Part shown: positions 50,400 to 60,200 of the stretch, in pieces
How the letters are laid out: each line of letters opens with the position of its first letter
Position numbering within the stretch: position 1 is the stretch's first letter
From: Aureivirga sp. CE67
GTDB taxonomy: Bacteria; Bacteroidota; Bacteroidia; Flavobacteriales; Flavobacteriaceae
Assembly: GCF_015767245.1 (NCBI RefSeq)
Contig: NZ_JADOTV010000001.1
Coordinates: forward strand, 434,001 to 498,000
DNA length: 64,000 nt
Direction: 5' to 3'
Notes under the pieces: generated by a model
Told to the model about the DNA's origin: nothing
The model's input: only the letters and a program-made list of their open reading frames with translations
Databases searched by the model: none
Position numbers and translations under genes: made by a program

Positions 50400-50503
50400 A
50401 ATTTTCTTTTACATTTAATTTTTTGATAATTGAAGCACAATATACTTAAATGTTTTTTTAAATTTATAACGTAAGTATTTTCTTTTAAATGAAGGAATAA
50501 ATG

Positions 50504-50511
50504 TAATTTTG
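50504..50511 (+). promoter_or_regulatory. Promoter -7 element of the TonB-C-like lipoprotein gene
   Basis: TAATTTTG, full match to TAnnTTTG, 14 bases before the ATG at 50526. Confidence 0.5.
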
Positions 50512-50525
50512 AAGAAATTTGTATT

Positions 50526-51014
50526 ATGATGAACAAGGAAGGTTATTTTATTCTGTTTTTACTTCTTTTTATCTCCTGTAAGCCTGAGAAAAAAGATTTG
50601 AAACAACAAGAGAATGTACAGGAAGAAATTAATATCGATTCGATTATAAAAAATCAGAACATCGACGCTTTTCCTTTGTTTACAGATTGTGAGAACAAGG
50701 AAATGTCTTTAGAAGAACAAAAAATGTGTTTTATCAATTATATTTCGCAAAAGATTTATAATTCTTTAAACAGTCAAAATTTTGAATCTGAAAATGCGGT
50801 AAATGATACTATTTTTATCAAAATGAAAGTAGATACTTTGGGTAGTTCTCATTTGGTAGATCTGGTTTTAAAAGAACAATTAAAAGAAGAATTTCCAAAA
50901 ATTGATAGTATCCTGATAGAAACTATTGAACTAATTCCTCCAGCAAAACCAGCAACGGCAAGAGGAACTCCAACTAATTTAGAATTTGAAATTCCGATAA
51001 TAATTAAAAACTAA
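50526..51014 (+). CDS. Small lipoprotein resembling a TonB C-terminal domain
   Basis: 162 residues. Lipobox LLFISCKPEK (Cys19). The mature region AFPLFTDCENKEMSLEEQKMCF and the ending PAKPATARGTPTNLEFEIPIIIK follow the pattern of stand-alone TonB_C-like domains common in flavobacteria (P-F-x-x-C ... C-F near the start; RG-x-P-x-x-...-P-I at the end). It lacks the TonB transmembrane anchor and proline-rich spacer, so it is unlikely to transduce energy itself. ATG at 50526 or 50529. Confidence 0.6.
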   Translation: MMNKEGYFILFLLLFISCKPEKKDLKQQENVQEEINIDSIIKNQNIDAFPLFTDCENKEMSLEEQKMCFINYISQKIYNSLNSQNFESENAVNDTIFIKMKVDTLGSSHLVDLVLKEQLKEEFPKIDSILIETIELIPPAKPATARGTPTNLEFEIPIIIKN

Positions 51015-51016
51015 TA

Positions 51017-51050
51017 AAAAAATCCGAGCTCTAATGAACTCGGATTTTTT
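51017..51050. terminator. Bidirectional terminator
   Basis: 12-bp stem AAAAAATCCGAG/CTCGGATTTTTT, 10-base loop, between the lipoprotein gene (+) and fhs (-). Confidence 0.9.
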
Positions 51051-51073
51051 ATATAATATATTTTTAAAACTTC

Positions 51074-52750
51074 TTAAGAAAGTCCAGAGATAACTCCATT
51101 GTTATCAATATCCATTCCTTCTGAAGCTGGTACACCTGGTAATCCTGGCATACGCATCATTTTTCCTAAGATTGGAATTACGAAACGAGCTCCTGCTGCA
51201 ATTTCGATTTCACGAACTGTAACTCTAAATCCTGTTGGTCTTCCAATTAATTTATCGTTATCAGAGAAAGATTTTTGAGTTTTCGCCATACATACAGCAA
51301 AATCATTAAATCCTAATCTATCAATTCTCTTTAAGTTTAAGATTGCTTTTGGTTCAAAATCTACACCTTCTGCTCCGTAAATTTCACGAGCAATTGTTTC
51401 GATTTTTTCTTTGATTGGACTATTCCAGTCATATAAAGGTTTGAATTCAGAAGCTTTATTTTCCACAACATTTACTACTGCTTCCGCTAATTTCTTCGTT
51501 CCTTCTCCTCCTTTTGCCCATCCTTCAGACACTACTGCTTGTACTCCTAAAGAAGCACATTTCTCGATGATGAAGTTTACTTCTTCCTCAGAATCAGAAA
51601 TGAATGAATTTAATGCAACAACTGGCTCAATGTTAAACTTACGAATGTTCTCGATATGTTTCTCTAAGTTTTTGAATCCTTCTGTTACTCTTTCTACTGA
51701 TGGTGTGTTGTACTCTTCTTTCTTCGCTCCTCCGTGGTGACGTAGCGCACGAATTGTAGCAACTAATACTACTGCTTTTGGATTTAATCCAGCAGCTTGA
51801 CATTTGATATCTAAGAATTTCTCTGCTCCTAAATCTGCTCCAAATCCTGCTTCTGTAACAACATAATCAGAAAGAGAAAGTCCCATTTTCGTAGCAATAA
51901 TAGTGTTTGTTCCTTGTGCAATATTTGCGAAAGGTCCACCGTGGATAATTGCTGGGTTCTTTTCTAAAGTTTGCACTAAGTTTGGCTTAATAGCATCTTT
52001 TAATAAGATTGCCATTGCATTTTCAGCTTTTAAATCACGAGCGAAAACCGGTTTTTTATCGAATGTAAATCCAACAAAAATATCTCCTAAACGTTGTTTT
52101 AAATCTTCAAAACTAGTAGCCATACAAAGAATTGCCATAACCTCAGAAGCTGGAGTAATATTGAATCCGTCTTCTCTTGGAATTCCATTTGCAGTTCCAC
52201 CTAAACCGATAGTGATTTGACGTAAAGCACGATCATTCATATCGATTACACGTTTCCAAAGAATTGTTCTTGGATCAATGTTTAAATTGTTTACTTTACT
52301 TTGAATATTGTTATCAATTAAAGCAGCTAATAAGTTATTTGCTTTTTCAACAGCATTGAAATCTCCAGTAAAGTGTAAGTTGATATCCTCCATTGGAACA
52401 ACTTGAGAATGTCCACCTCCGGCAGCACCACCTTTAATACCAAAAACAGGACCTAAAGAAGGCTCACGAAGTACAACTGTAGCTTGCTTTCCAACTTTGT
52501 TTAATCCTTCTGTTAATCCAATAGAAACTGTAGTTTTCCCCTCTCCTGCTGGAGTTGGAGTTAAAGCTGTTACTAAGATTAAGTTGTTGTTTTTGATTTT
52601 ATCTTCATCAATTAAATCTAAAGGAAGTTTCGCTTTGTACTTTCCGTACATTTCGATATTATCTTCTTCAATATTCAATTTTTCGGCTATATTCTTAATG
52701 TGCGTCAACTCTGTTTGTTGAGCAATCTCAATATCTGTTAAAAATTCCAT
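51074..52750 (-). CDS. fhs: Formate-tetrahydrofolate ligase
   Basis: 558 residues, family length. ATP-dependent formation of 10-formyltetrahydrofolate. P-loop [40 protein letters not shown], and [20 protein letters not shown] are signature segments. Monocistronic; divergent from the Crp/Fnr-type gene. Upstream has no good promoter box, though an imperfect direct repeat lies at 52842-52890. Confidence 0.97.
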   Translation of the reverse strand: MEFLTDIEIAQQTELTHIKNIAEKLNIEEDNIEMYGKYKAKLPLDLIDEDKIKNNNLILVTALTPTPAGEGKTTVSIGLTEGLNKVGKQATVVLREPSLGPVFGIKGGAAGGGHSQVVPMEDINLHFTGDFNAVEKANNLLAALIDNNIQSKVNNLNIDPRTILWKRVIDMNDRALRQITIGLGGTANGIPREDGFNITPASEVMAILCMATSFEDLKQRLGDIFVGFTFDKKPVFARDLKAENAMAILLKDAIKPNLVQTLEKNPAIIHGGPFANIAQGTNTIIATKMGLSLSDYVVTEAGFGADLGAEKFLDIKCQAAGLNPKAVVLVATIRALRHHGGAKKEEYNTPSVERVTEGFKNLEKHIENIRKFNIEPVVALNSFISDSEEEVNFIIEKCASLGVQAVVSEGWAKGGEGTKKLAEAVVNVVENKASEFKPLYDWNSPIKEKIETIAREIYGAEGVDFEPKAILNLKRIDRLGFNDFAVCMAKTQKSFSDNDKLIGRPTGFRVTVREIEIAAGARFVIPILGKMMRMPGLPGVPASEGMDIDNNGVISGLS

Positions 52751-52841
52751 TTTCTATAAAATTTAGTATCGCAATTTAATAAATTGAAATTTAGCAAAAA
52801 AGACATTTGTCATGGATTCTAGTATTTTTTGTTTTTTAAAC

Positions 52842-52890
52842 GCAAATTGTTTAATAATTTAAAATATTAAGTAGAATGCAAATTATTTAA
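52842..52890. repeat. Imperfect direct repeat in the fhs-Crp/Fnr intergenic region
   Basis: GCAAATTGTTTAA (52842-52854) recurs as GCAAATTATTTAA (52878-52890), 12 of 13 identical, 36 bases apart. It may be a tandem binding site; the region is AT-rich so chance is not excluded. Confidence 0.35.
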
Positions 52891-52970
52891 CAAATAAAAT
52901 AGATAAATAGCAGAATTTATCACATTTTAAAAAAACACGCTTTTATTTACATCCAGAATATCCTTAAAAA

Positions 52971-53004
52971 TTGGTTCTTAACTAAGATTTTTACTCTAAA
53001 TTTG
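52971..53004 (+). promoter_or_regulatory. Promoter of the Crp/Fnr-type gene
   Basis: TTG at 52971-52973, 23 bases, then TAAATTTG at 52997-53004. Predicted start of transcription near 53008, which is downstream of most of the open frame's in-frame codons before 53012. Confidence 0.5.
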
Positions 53005-53026
53005 GATAAATCTTAAAACAAAAAAC

Positions 53027-53602
53027 ATCGAAGCTCTAAAAAAAATATTAAACCAAATTCTACCTATTGAAAATGAAGATTGGGAAGCTATAAAACCCCA
53101 CCTTTACACTAAAGAATTTTCGGATAATGAAATGCTTCTTTCCCCACCAAATGTTTGCTCTTTTATCGCATTTATCAAAAGTGGTTCGGTTCGTTCTTTT
53201 TTTATGGATGATCAATTGGAAGAAACCAATCTTTTACTTCGATCTGAAAACGAATTCATCACAGATTACGAAAGTTTTATCGGACAAACCTCAGCAAATC
53301 TTCACATTCAGGGAATAGACAAAGGAGAAATTATTTTTTTAGATTATCATGGTTTACAAAAGCTTTATGAAACTTCTTTTTATTGGAATAAATTCGGAAG
53401 AATTATCAGTGAGCAAATATTTTTAAATAGTAAAAGAAGAACTGAACAAATGCTATTTATGACGCCAAAAGAACGTTATTTACTTTTAATGGAAACACAG
53501 CCTGATTTTTTTCAGAAATATGCTTTAAAACATATCGCAAGCTATTTAGGAATTAAACCTCAATCTTTGAGTAGAATCAGAAAACAGCTTTCTTCACATT
53601 AA
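53027..53602 (+). CDS. Crp/Fnr-type transcription regulator, non-standard start
   Basis: The first in-frame ATG (53132) gives only 156 residues and begins inside the cyclic-nucleotide-binding domain. The same frame is open upstream to a stop at 52997 and reads EALKKILNQILPIENEDWEAIKPHLYTK, the expected N-terminus, but contains no ATG, GTG or TTG. I place the start at ATC 53027 (191 residues, normal length) as a tentative choice; ATA 53006 or ATT 53000 are alternatives, or the start has mutated, or a sequence error is present. C-terminal HTH: KHIASYLGIKPQSLSRIRKQL. Regulates unknown genes; a palindrome follows it. Confidence 0.7.
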   Translation: MEALKKILNQILPIENEDWEAIKPHLYTKEFSDNEMLLSPPNVCSFIAFIKSGSVRSFFMDDQLEETNLLLRSENEFITDYESFIGQTSANLHIQGIDKGEIIFLDYHGLQKLYETSFYWNKFGRIISEQIFLNSKRRTEQMLFMTPKERYLLLMETQPDFFQKYALKHIASYLGIKPQSLSRIRKQLSSH

Positions 53603-53620
53603 TTAACCAAAGTTAATTAA
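53599..53620. promoter_or_regulatory. Perfect palindrome, candidate operator
   Basis: TTAATTAAC and GTTAATTAA flank a 4-base CAAA centre, a 22-base dyad whose first bases overlap the regulator's stop codon and which lies 47 bases before the next gene. Size and symmetry fit a dimeric Crp/Fnr-type operator; a weak terminator is less likely because no T run follows. Confidence 0.45.
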
Positions 53621-53667
53621 CACATCCAGTATTTTGAATGAAATTTGTCTAAAATAAATTCACAACT

Positions 53668-54066
53668 ATGACAAATAAAACATTTCAAAAAATCGCAGGA
53701 ATCACGATGATTCTTACAGGTTCTGGACATCTAATCACTCATTTTATTTTCGAACTTTCAGAAAACCCTTTTCCAGAATTAAGAGCTTTAATGGAAGGTT
53801 CTATTTCAGAATTAGGCTCAAATATTTCCGTACTGGATTTCCACAACGGTTTTAGTCTGACAATGGGAATTTTACTTCTTGCTTTCGGAATTCATATTCT
53901 TAGATCTAAAACCAAAAATGATCTTCTGATACAATCTATTCTCGGAGGAATTATTCTGACCATCGCACTACTCTATTTCCCGGAATTTGTGATTGCTCTT
54001 CTTAGTATTTCTTTCATTTCTCTTCTTATTTCTATTTTCAAAACCAAAGAAATTCAACATACCTAA
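53668..54066 (+). CDS. Small four-helix membrane protein
   Basis: 132 residues, not a family I can name. Hydrophobic segments at about 7-27 (IAGITMILTGSGHLITHFIF), 62-79 (FSLTMGILLLAFGIHIL), 88-105 and 107-124. Histidines in GSGHLITHF and LDFHNGF lie at helix ends. It follows the Crp/Fnr-type regulator with a palindrome between, so it is a plausible target of that regulator. Confidence 0.7.
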   Translation: MTNKTFQKIAGITMILTGSGHLITHFIFELSENPFPELRALMEGSISELGSNISVLDFHNGFSLTMGILLLAFGIHILRSKTKNDLLIQSILGGIILTIALLYFPEFVIALLSISFISLLISIFKTKEIQHT

Positions 54067-54072
54067 AAACAA

Positions 54073-54103
54073 AAAACGCTATTCTAATATGGAATAGCGT
54101 TTT
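54073..54103. terminator. Bidirectional terminator
   Basis: 12-bp stem AAAACGCTATTC/GAATAGCGTTTT, 7-base loop, flanked by A6 on one side and T-rich on the other. Ends the membrane-protein gene (+) and the macroglobulin transcript (-). Confidence 0.9.
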
Positions 54104-54104
54104 A

Positions 54105-54211
54105 TTTTATCTTGGAGCTTCCCTTTCAGGTCGGGCTTTCCGCTATATCTTTTTTGCTAATTCAACCTAATGAAGAAAGGCAAAAAAGGATGCCGCTACT
54201 ATCCCTAAGCC
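54105..54211 (-). ncRNA. Candidate structured RNA element (Flavobacteriia-type intergenic element)
   Basis: Read on the minus strand, the element begins GGCTTAGGGATAGTAGCGGC, continues to CTTTTTTGC (54180-54188), and closes with GCAAAAAAG (54149-54157), a 9-bp perfect stem, then ATATAGCGGAAAGCCCGACC. GGCTT at 54134-54138 can also pair with AAGCC at 54207-54211. The GATAGxxGCGGxAUCCUUU...AAAGATxxAGCGGAAAGCC pattern resembles an element I recall from many flavobacterial intergenic regions (possibly Rfam Flavo-1). It begins 6 bases after the macroglobulin stop. Confidence 0.5.
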
Positions 54212-54216
54212 ATTAA

Positions 54217-57200
54217 TTACTTTATCTCCACTCTCACCCCTTTCGTATGACTAGAAAACTCCGGAGCATACATACTCTGAATGGTTGTAATACCACTAGA
54301 AAATTGACCAGCATTGTTTGCTCTCACATTATATTCTAAAACATAGTTCCCTTTTCTAATTAATGAGAAAAAGAAATTCGTACTAGCGTCTTTCGTACTT
54401 TGATAATAACCAAGACCTCCTTGCCATTTATATTCCGAAATCACATCTACTGGTTCAAATCCTGAAGCTCGCATATCTTTCATATGTACAAAATCTATAT
54501 CTCTATCAGTTTTTAAAATGATTCGTATCGTTACTAAATCTCCAACTTTTATCGGAGTATCTTTTGTAATTTTCACAAATTTATTTCCTTCAGAAGTATT
54601 TTTATTTAGAAATAATTCTTTTTGAACCGAAAGCCCTGTTTCAGCAGTTTCTATCTTATCTAAATCTTCAAAATATTGCCAATACAATCCTCCCCAAGCA
54701 ATTCCTTCATCTTTCTTTTTAATCGTTACCTCAGCCATTTCTGGTTTAATTTCATTTTTAAACCAAGATTTTTTAATATATCCAATTTTAGCTTCTAACT
54801 CTTCAATATTTCCTTTTGTAGGTTTTATTTTTTCTTGTCCAACTTTTAACACCATAGATCTTTCACTTTTGATCCAATCATAATTGGTCAACATCAATGC
54901 GTAGATTGCTCTCGTTGTCGCTTTTGTTGTCTCCCAATTATTGGTTTGTTTTCTCTTTAATAACCATTGTTTTATACCATTTACAAATTTTGAATCTTTA
55001 TCAATTTCATAAAAAGCTTCTAGCAACAAACATTGTGTTTCTATTGACGATTGATACCAATACCAGCTAGATCCATTTGATTTCCAATAAATTCCTAATT
55101 CTTCATTCGAAATACTTCTTTCCTTTAATGATTTTAGAATTGTTTTTGCAGTTTGTTCCTCTCCTATTCTATTAAAATATAAAGCCAATTTTGCTTGCGA
55201 TCCTAAATTCAATTTCATCCAACTCTTTTTAAACAAAGAAGAAAAATAATGTAATTCCTTTTTATTATTTTCATCTATCGCTGTATTAAAACTCTTCAAA
55301 TACAAATAAGAAATCACAAAATCTTTATCATAATAAATATCCTTTTTATCTTCATTTTTCTGAATCTTATTATAAAGTTCTCTAATTTCTAAATCCACAA
55401 ACGATTTACTGTCATATAAAAAACTTATTTCTTCATCTGCTAGTTCTACTCCTATTTTCTTCAATTGCTCTAAACCAATCGCAATATGTAATGTAATTTT
55501 AGGGCTAATCATTTCTTTAGAAAACCATCCGAATCCTCCATGATGGTTTTGTAACTTTTTCAACCTTTCAATATATCCTAATCTTGCAGTTTTTAAAGAA
55601 GTTGAATCTAGTAACTTCCCTATATCTTGCTTCCATTCTTTCTCAGTTCTAGCTTTATTTAACCAAGGAGATTCTTCTAATAAAATAGATTTTAAATTTT
55701 TATTTTTATCTAAATTTGATTTCAACCCTTCTATATTTTCCCATTGTTTAAAAATCGATTTTATCTCAGGATTTTCTTCAAATAAATGGGTTGCTAAAAG
55801 ATTTGCATACAATTTTGAAAAAGTTTGCTCACTACAATTATATTGATAATTCATCAAATATGGTAGCGTCTGAATTGCTTCCCAAATAGGATTTGAATTC
55901 ACATCCACCATTAACTGATAATTTGTTCTAGTATCAGAATTTGTTTCTTTTAATTTTTCAAGAGTAAAAGTTTTCGTGTCTTTTCCATTTACCCAAATTG
56001 GTAAGGGTTCTGTCACTAATTTTCTATTAGAAAGAACAAGTAATTCATTTTGTTCACCATCCGAAAACTCTGGTGTATTTGCTATAATTCTATATCTAAT
56101 AATTTCTACTCCTTCTGGAATATTAAATTTCCAACTCTTGAAAGTATTTCCATTTTTTTCTAAATAAAAATCTTTTTCAAGTTCTGTATTTCCTGCTAAT
56201 TTATCTATAGATTCTCCTGTAATTCCATTAAACAATTCTAATTTGACTTTCCCTTTCAACTTTTTATCATGTAAACTAGAAATTTTTGTTCTAAATTCTA
56301 CCGTATCTTTTTCTCTAAAAAACCTTGGTGGATTTGGAAAAACCATCAAATTCTTTTGCGTAACAACATCCAAGTAATTTAAACCATATTTCATTTCTTC
56401 TGTATGCGCAAACATTTGCAAACACCATTTTGTCAAACCTTCTGGCGCATCAAATTCTATAGAAACTATTCCGTTTTGATCTGTTTTCAGTTCAGGATAA
56501 AAGAATGCTGTTTCTTGAAAGTTTTTTCTAATTTTTAATTCTGGAGAATTTCTATTCTGTATTGTATCAATCGTCTTCTTTTTCACATAGCCTAAACTCA
56601 GCTCCTCAAGCACATTTCCAGATTTCAATTCTACATTTAAAACGGTGTACAAATCAGAAACCACTACCTCTTCATCATTATACCCTACATAGCTAAATAC
56701 TAAAATATCCCCCGGAATTGCTTCAATTGAATAATTTCCATCAAAATCGGTTTCCGTACCAATATTTGTCCCTTTTATTATAACAGATGCGATAGGTAAA
56801 GCTCCATCTCTATCCGAAACAGTACCTGTTACTGTTATGAAATTATCTTTACTTTTTTCTTTTTTTCTTTTTTGCAAAAGTTCTAGATTCCTTTTTGAAT
56901 CTTTTTTAGCAAGCTCAATTCTTTCTTTTTGAATATAATTCAATAAATTATTGCGTATACTGTAACAAGGAGTATATAAACTTGATTCATTAAAATGATA
57001 AGAAAAATCTTCTTCATAATCTCTTCTCGCATATTTAATTAATTCATCCGTCCAGTAATTATCTAAATAATCATCCAAATAATCTAAAGATTGATCGTAC
57101 ATAGAAGCCATCACTTCTACTTTTGGAAATTTATTTTTAGAGTTTACTATTTGAAAAGACCATTTTTGTTTTTCCCCTGGTTTTATTTTATCTCTAAAAG

Positions 57201-60200
57201 TTATGGTTTTGAATTTTAATTTTTCATTTTTCTGTGTTTTCACTAAAACCTTAACTGTCTTGTGTTGATAACAACCTTTGTAAACCCAATAATAATCGAT
57301 AAAAACACTTCTAGTCTTTCCTATAATTTCTGTCGGAATTCGAACAGTTTTTGATTCATTTGAAAGGTGAATTACTCTAATATCTTCAGGAGTATCTATC
57401 TGGTTTACATGAAAATTCAAATAAAAATTTTCTAAACCAGAACTCAATTTTAAAATAATATCTTCTCCTTCTTCAACTTCTTTCTCTATAATATTAAAAT
57501 CAAAAAAGTTATTGTTTATTTTCTCATCAGAACCTAAGTTTAAAACTTTTATCTCTTTTGTCATTTTAGCAACATATCCTTTATAATTTTCAGATTCAAA
57601 TTCTAAAATATACTCACCATTTTTCCAATCTAAAAGAGCACCTAACTCTACAAAACTTGATATTTCTGTATCAAATGAAATTTCTTTTATAAAAGCTCCT
57701 TTTTGAGATTCTTCATCCATAAATCCATAATTCAAATACGGAAATAAAGCTCTATGTTCCTCCTCTGAAAGAACAGGAGCATCTGCAAAATAATTCTTCT
57801 TAAAATAATTACTAGTTTCATAATCATTTGTCCAATAACCAGAAATTAAATTATTTTCTTTCGTTTTTTTCTTATAAACTCTTATTTTTCCTTGTCCTTT
57901 AATTTCATTCCTATCTGCATTAAATAAACCAACTTCTATTCTAGAATTATTTTTTTCTTTAATAAAAACATCCGAAGTTTTAATTTTAAAATCAAATGGT
58001 ATTTCTGAGATTTTTTTACGGAAATTAGCCTCTACAGTTTCTCCATTTAAATCTGACACTTCCACTTTTAGTTTATAGTAAATCTTCTCTATTTTTAATT
58101 TATTTTCAGAAAAGAACTTAATTTCAAATTCACCAAAAGCATTTGTTCGAACACTGTCCATAGTTCTTTTATCATGGGTTCCCATTTCCGAATAACCACT
58201 TTCTTCTAAAACATAAGACACTTTTGTATTACTCAAAGCATTTCCTGCAAAATTGGAAACTTTTCCTTTAATCGTAATTGTGTCATTAAATCGAGAAATA
58301 TCTTTATTAGACAAAAAATCTATTATTGTCTTTTTCCTTTTATATTCCTCCACATGAAAGTCATAAGGTTCTGTTTCTATATCATCTAAAAACTCATCCC
58401 AAAACTCTTCATCTTCTTCCACATCATAATCATCTTCTATTTCAATTTCAAACCTTCCTGTAGCAATATTTTGAGGAAGTAAAAATTCTCCATTTATGGA
58501 TCCAAAATCATTTGATTTCAATTTTAACTCAGCAATTTTTCTTCTATTCTTATCTAATAAATACGCAACAAAATGTCTATTTTTAATTACTTTTTTGGAA
58601 ACTGTATTCTCAGCAGATTCTATATAATAAGCAATTCCTTTAAAATATATTTTCTGATTTGGTCTGTATATTCTTCTATCTGTAAAAACGTGAATAAACC
58701 CTATTCTTTCTATTTCTGCTTCTTTTTCTGCTTCAGATTTCTCCACATAATTATTCAACGAAAAATTCTCAATAGTTAAAGTCTCTTCTCCATTTGCAAT
58801 TTCTATAGAACTCAAAATTCTCAAATAGTCTTTTTTTAAACCTGTTTTGTTTACATAAACAAAAGCACCTTTTTCATTAGTTTTTAAAATAGTGTCTTTT
58901 ATTATTCTGACACTTTTAATAGAATCTCTATTTATTTTTTTATCATACGTGTAAACTCTATTGTTATAAAATTTCACTTCACAATCTTCTATTGGTTTAC
59001 CTGTTTTTCGATCTGATATTTGAAACGTGTAAACTTCTGACGGATCTCTATAGACATTTAAAAACAAATCTGTAACCGTAAAATAATTTGAAATAGAATT
59101 TTTAAAATCTCTTGTATCACTTACAGAAATACAATATTTCCCATAATCTAATGTTGGAATTAAAAACTCTGTTGTATGCTTTTCTAAGTCATTTTTAAGA
59201 ATTTTGCATTCTTTTTGAACAATTAAATTCAACTCGCTTTCTTCTAATTTTTCAATAGGTTTTTTAAAATCTTTCAGCTTATAAATCTTATAAAATACGG
59301 TATCTATACTATTATAAGTAACAAACAATTTGGAAGGCGAATTGGAAGGTATAAACTCTTTAGTTTTAATTTCTAAAAATGGTTTTGAAAACTCAGAAAT
59401 TGCTTCTGACAACTTCTCCATTTTACTCGCTGTAGGATATTTTTCAATATAATCTTTACATAAATTTGAAATATATAATTTAGTCCACTTTGGTTTTTCT
59501 TCAAAAGGATCAATATCCTCTCTTGTTAAAGCTATTTCTGCTATTTCTAATAAAATCAACCCAGAACTTTCTATGTTTTTATTTTGCTTATATAAATGCA
59601 TCAAAACATCTAATAATTCATCTTCATTTCTCCAATAATCATTCGAATATTTTAATCTTTCTAAATTCCAAAAAACAAGAGCAAAATCATTATTGTTTGT
59701 TTGATGATGACTCAGAATATCTTGATATAATTGAAAAACTGGGTTCTTATATTCTGATTTTAAAAACTCTTCTAAACTTATAGTTTCTCTATTGCTTCTA
59801 TCATTATTTCGTTTCGAATTTTCGATATATGTAAAGAAATAAAAATCATATAAACTAAGTTTAGTCAAATCATCATTCAAATTCCCATCATAGATTATTT
59901 TAAAATCTTGAAGTGAAAATTTTAATAGCAAATCTTTATTACTTTTTATTTCAGATAACAATTTATCTATTTCTTTTTCAAAACGATTATAATTCCATTT
60001 TGAAAAATCTTCAGAATTTTCAGTAACCTCATCAGGAGCTTTACTTAAATAAAATTTATTTGCCTTTATATAATCACTATAAACAGTTGCTAATTCAAGC
60101 TGAAACATCAATTTATACAAATCTCTATTATCATCTATTTCTTGTCTTAAATAATCAATAATAGCTCTTGTACCATCTTCTGAAGTTTGCTGTATCAGAT

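Noticed and set aside
53127-53318. 63-residue plus-strand frame over the Crp/Fnr gene
   Set aside because: Out of frame with the conserved regulator frame; no family similarity.
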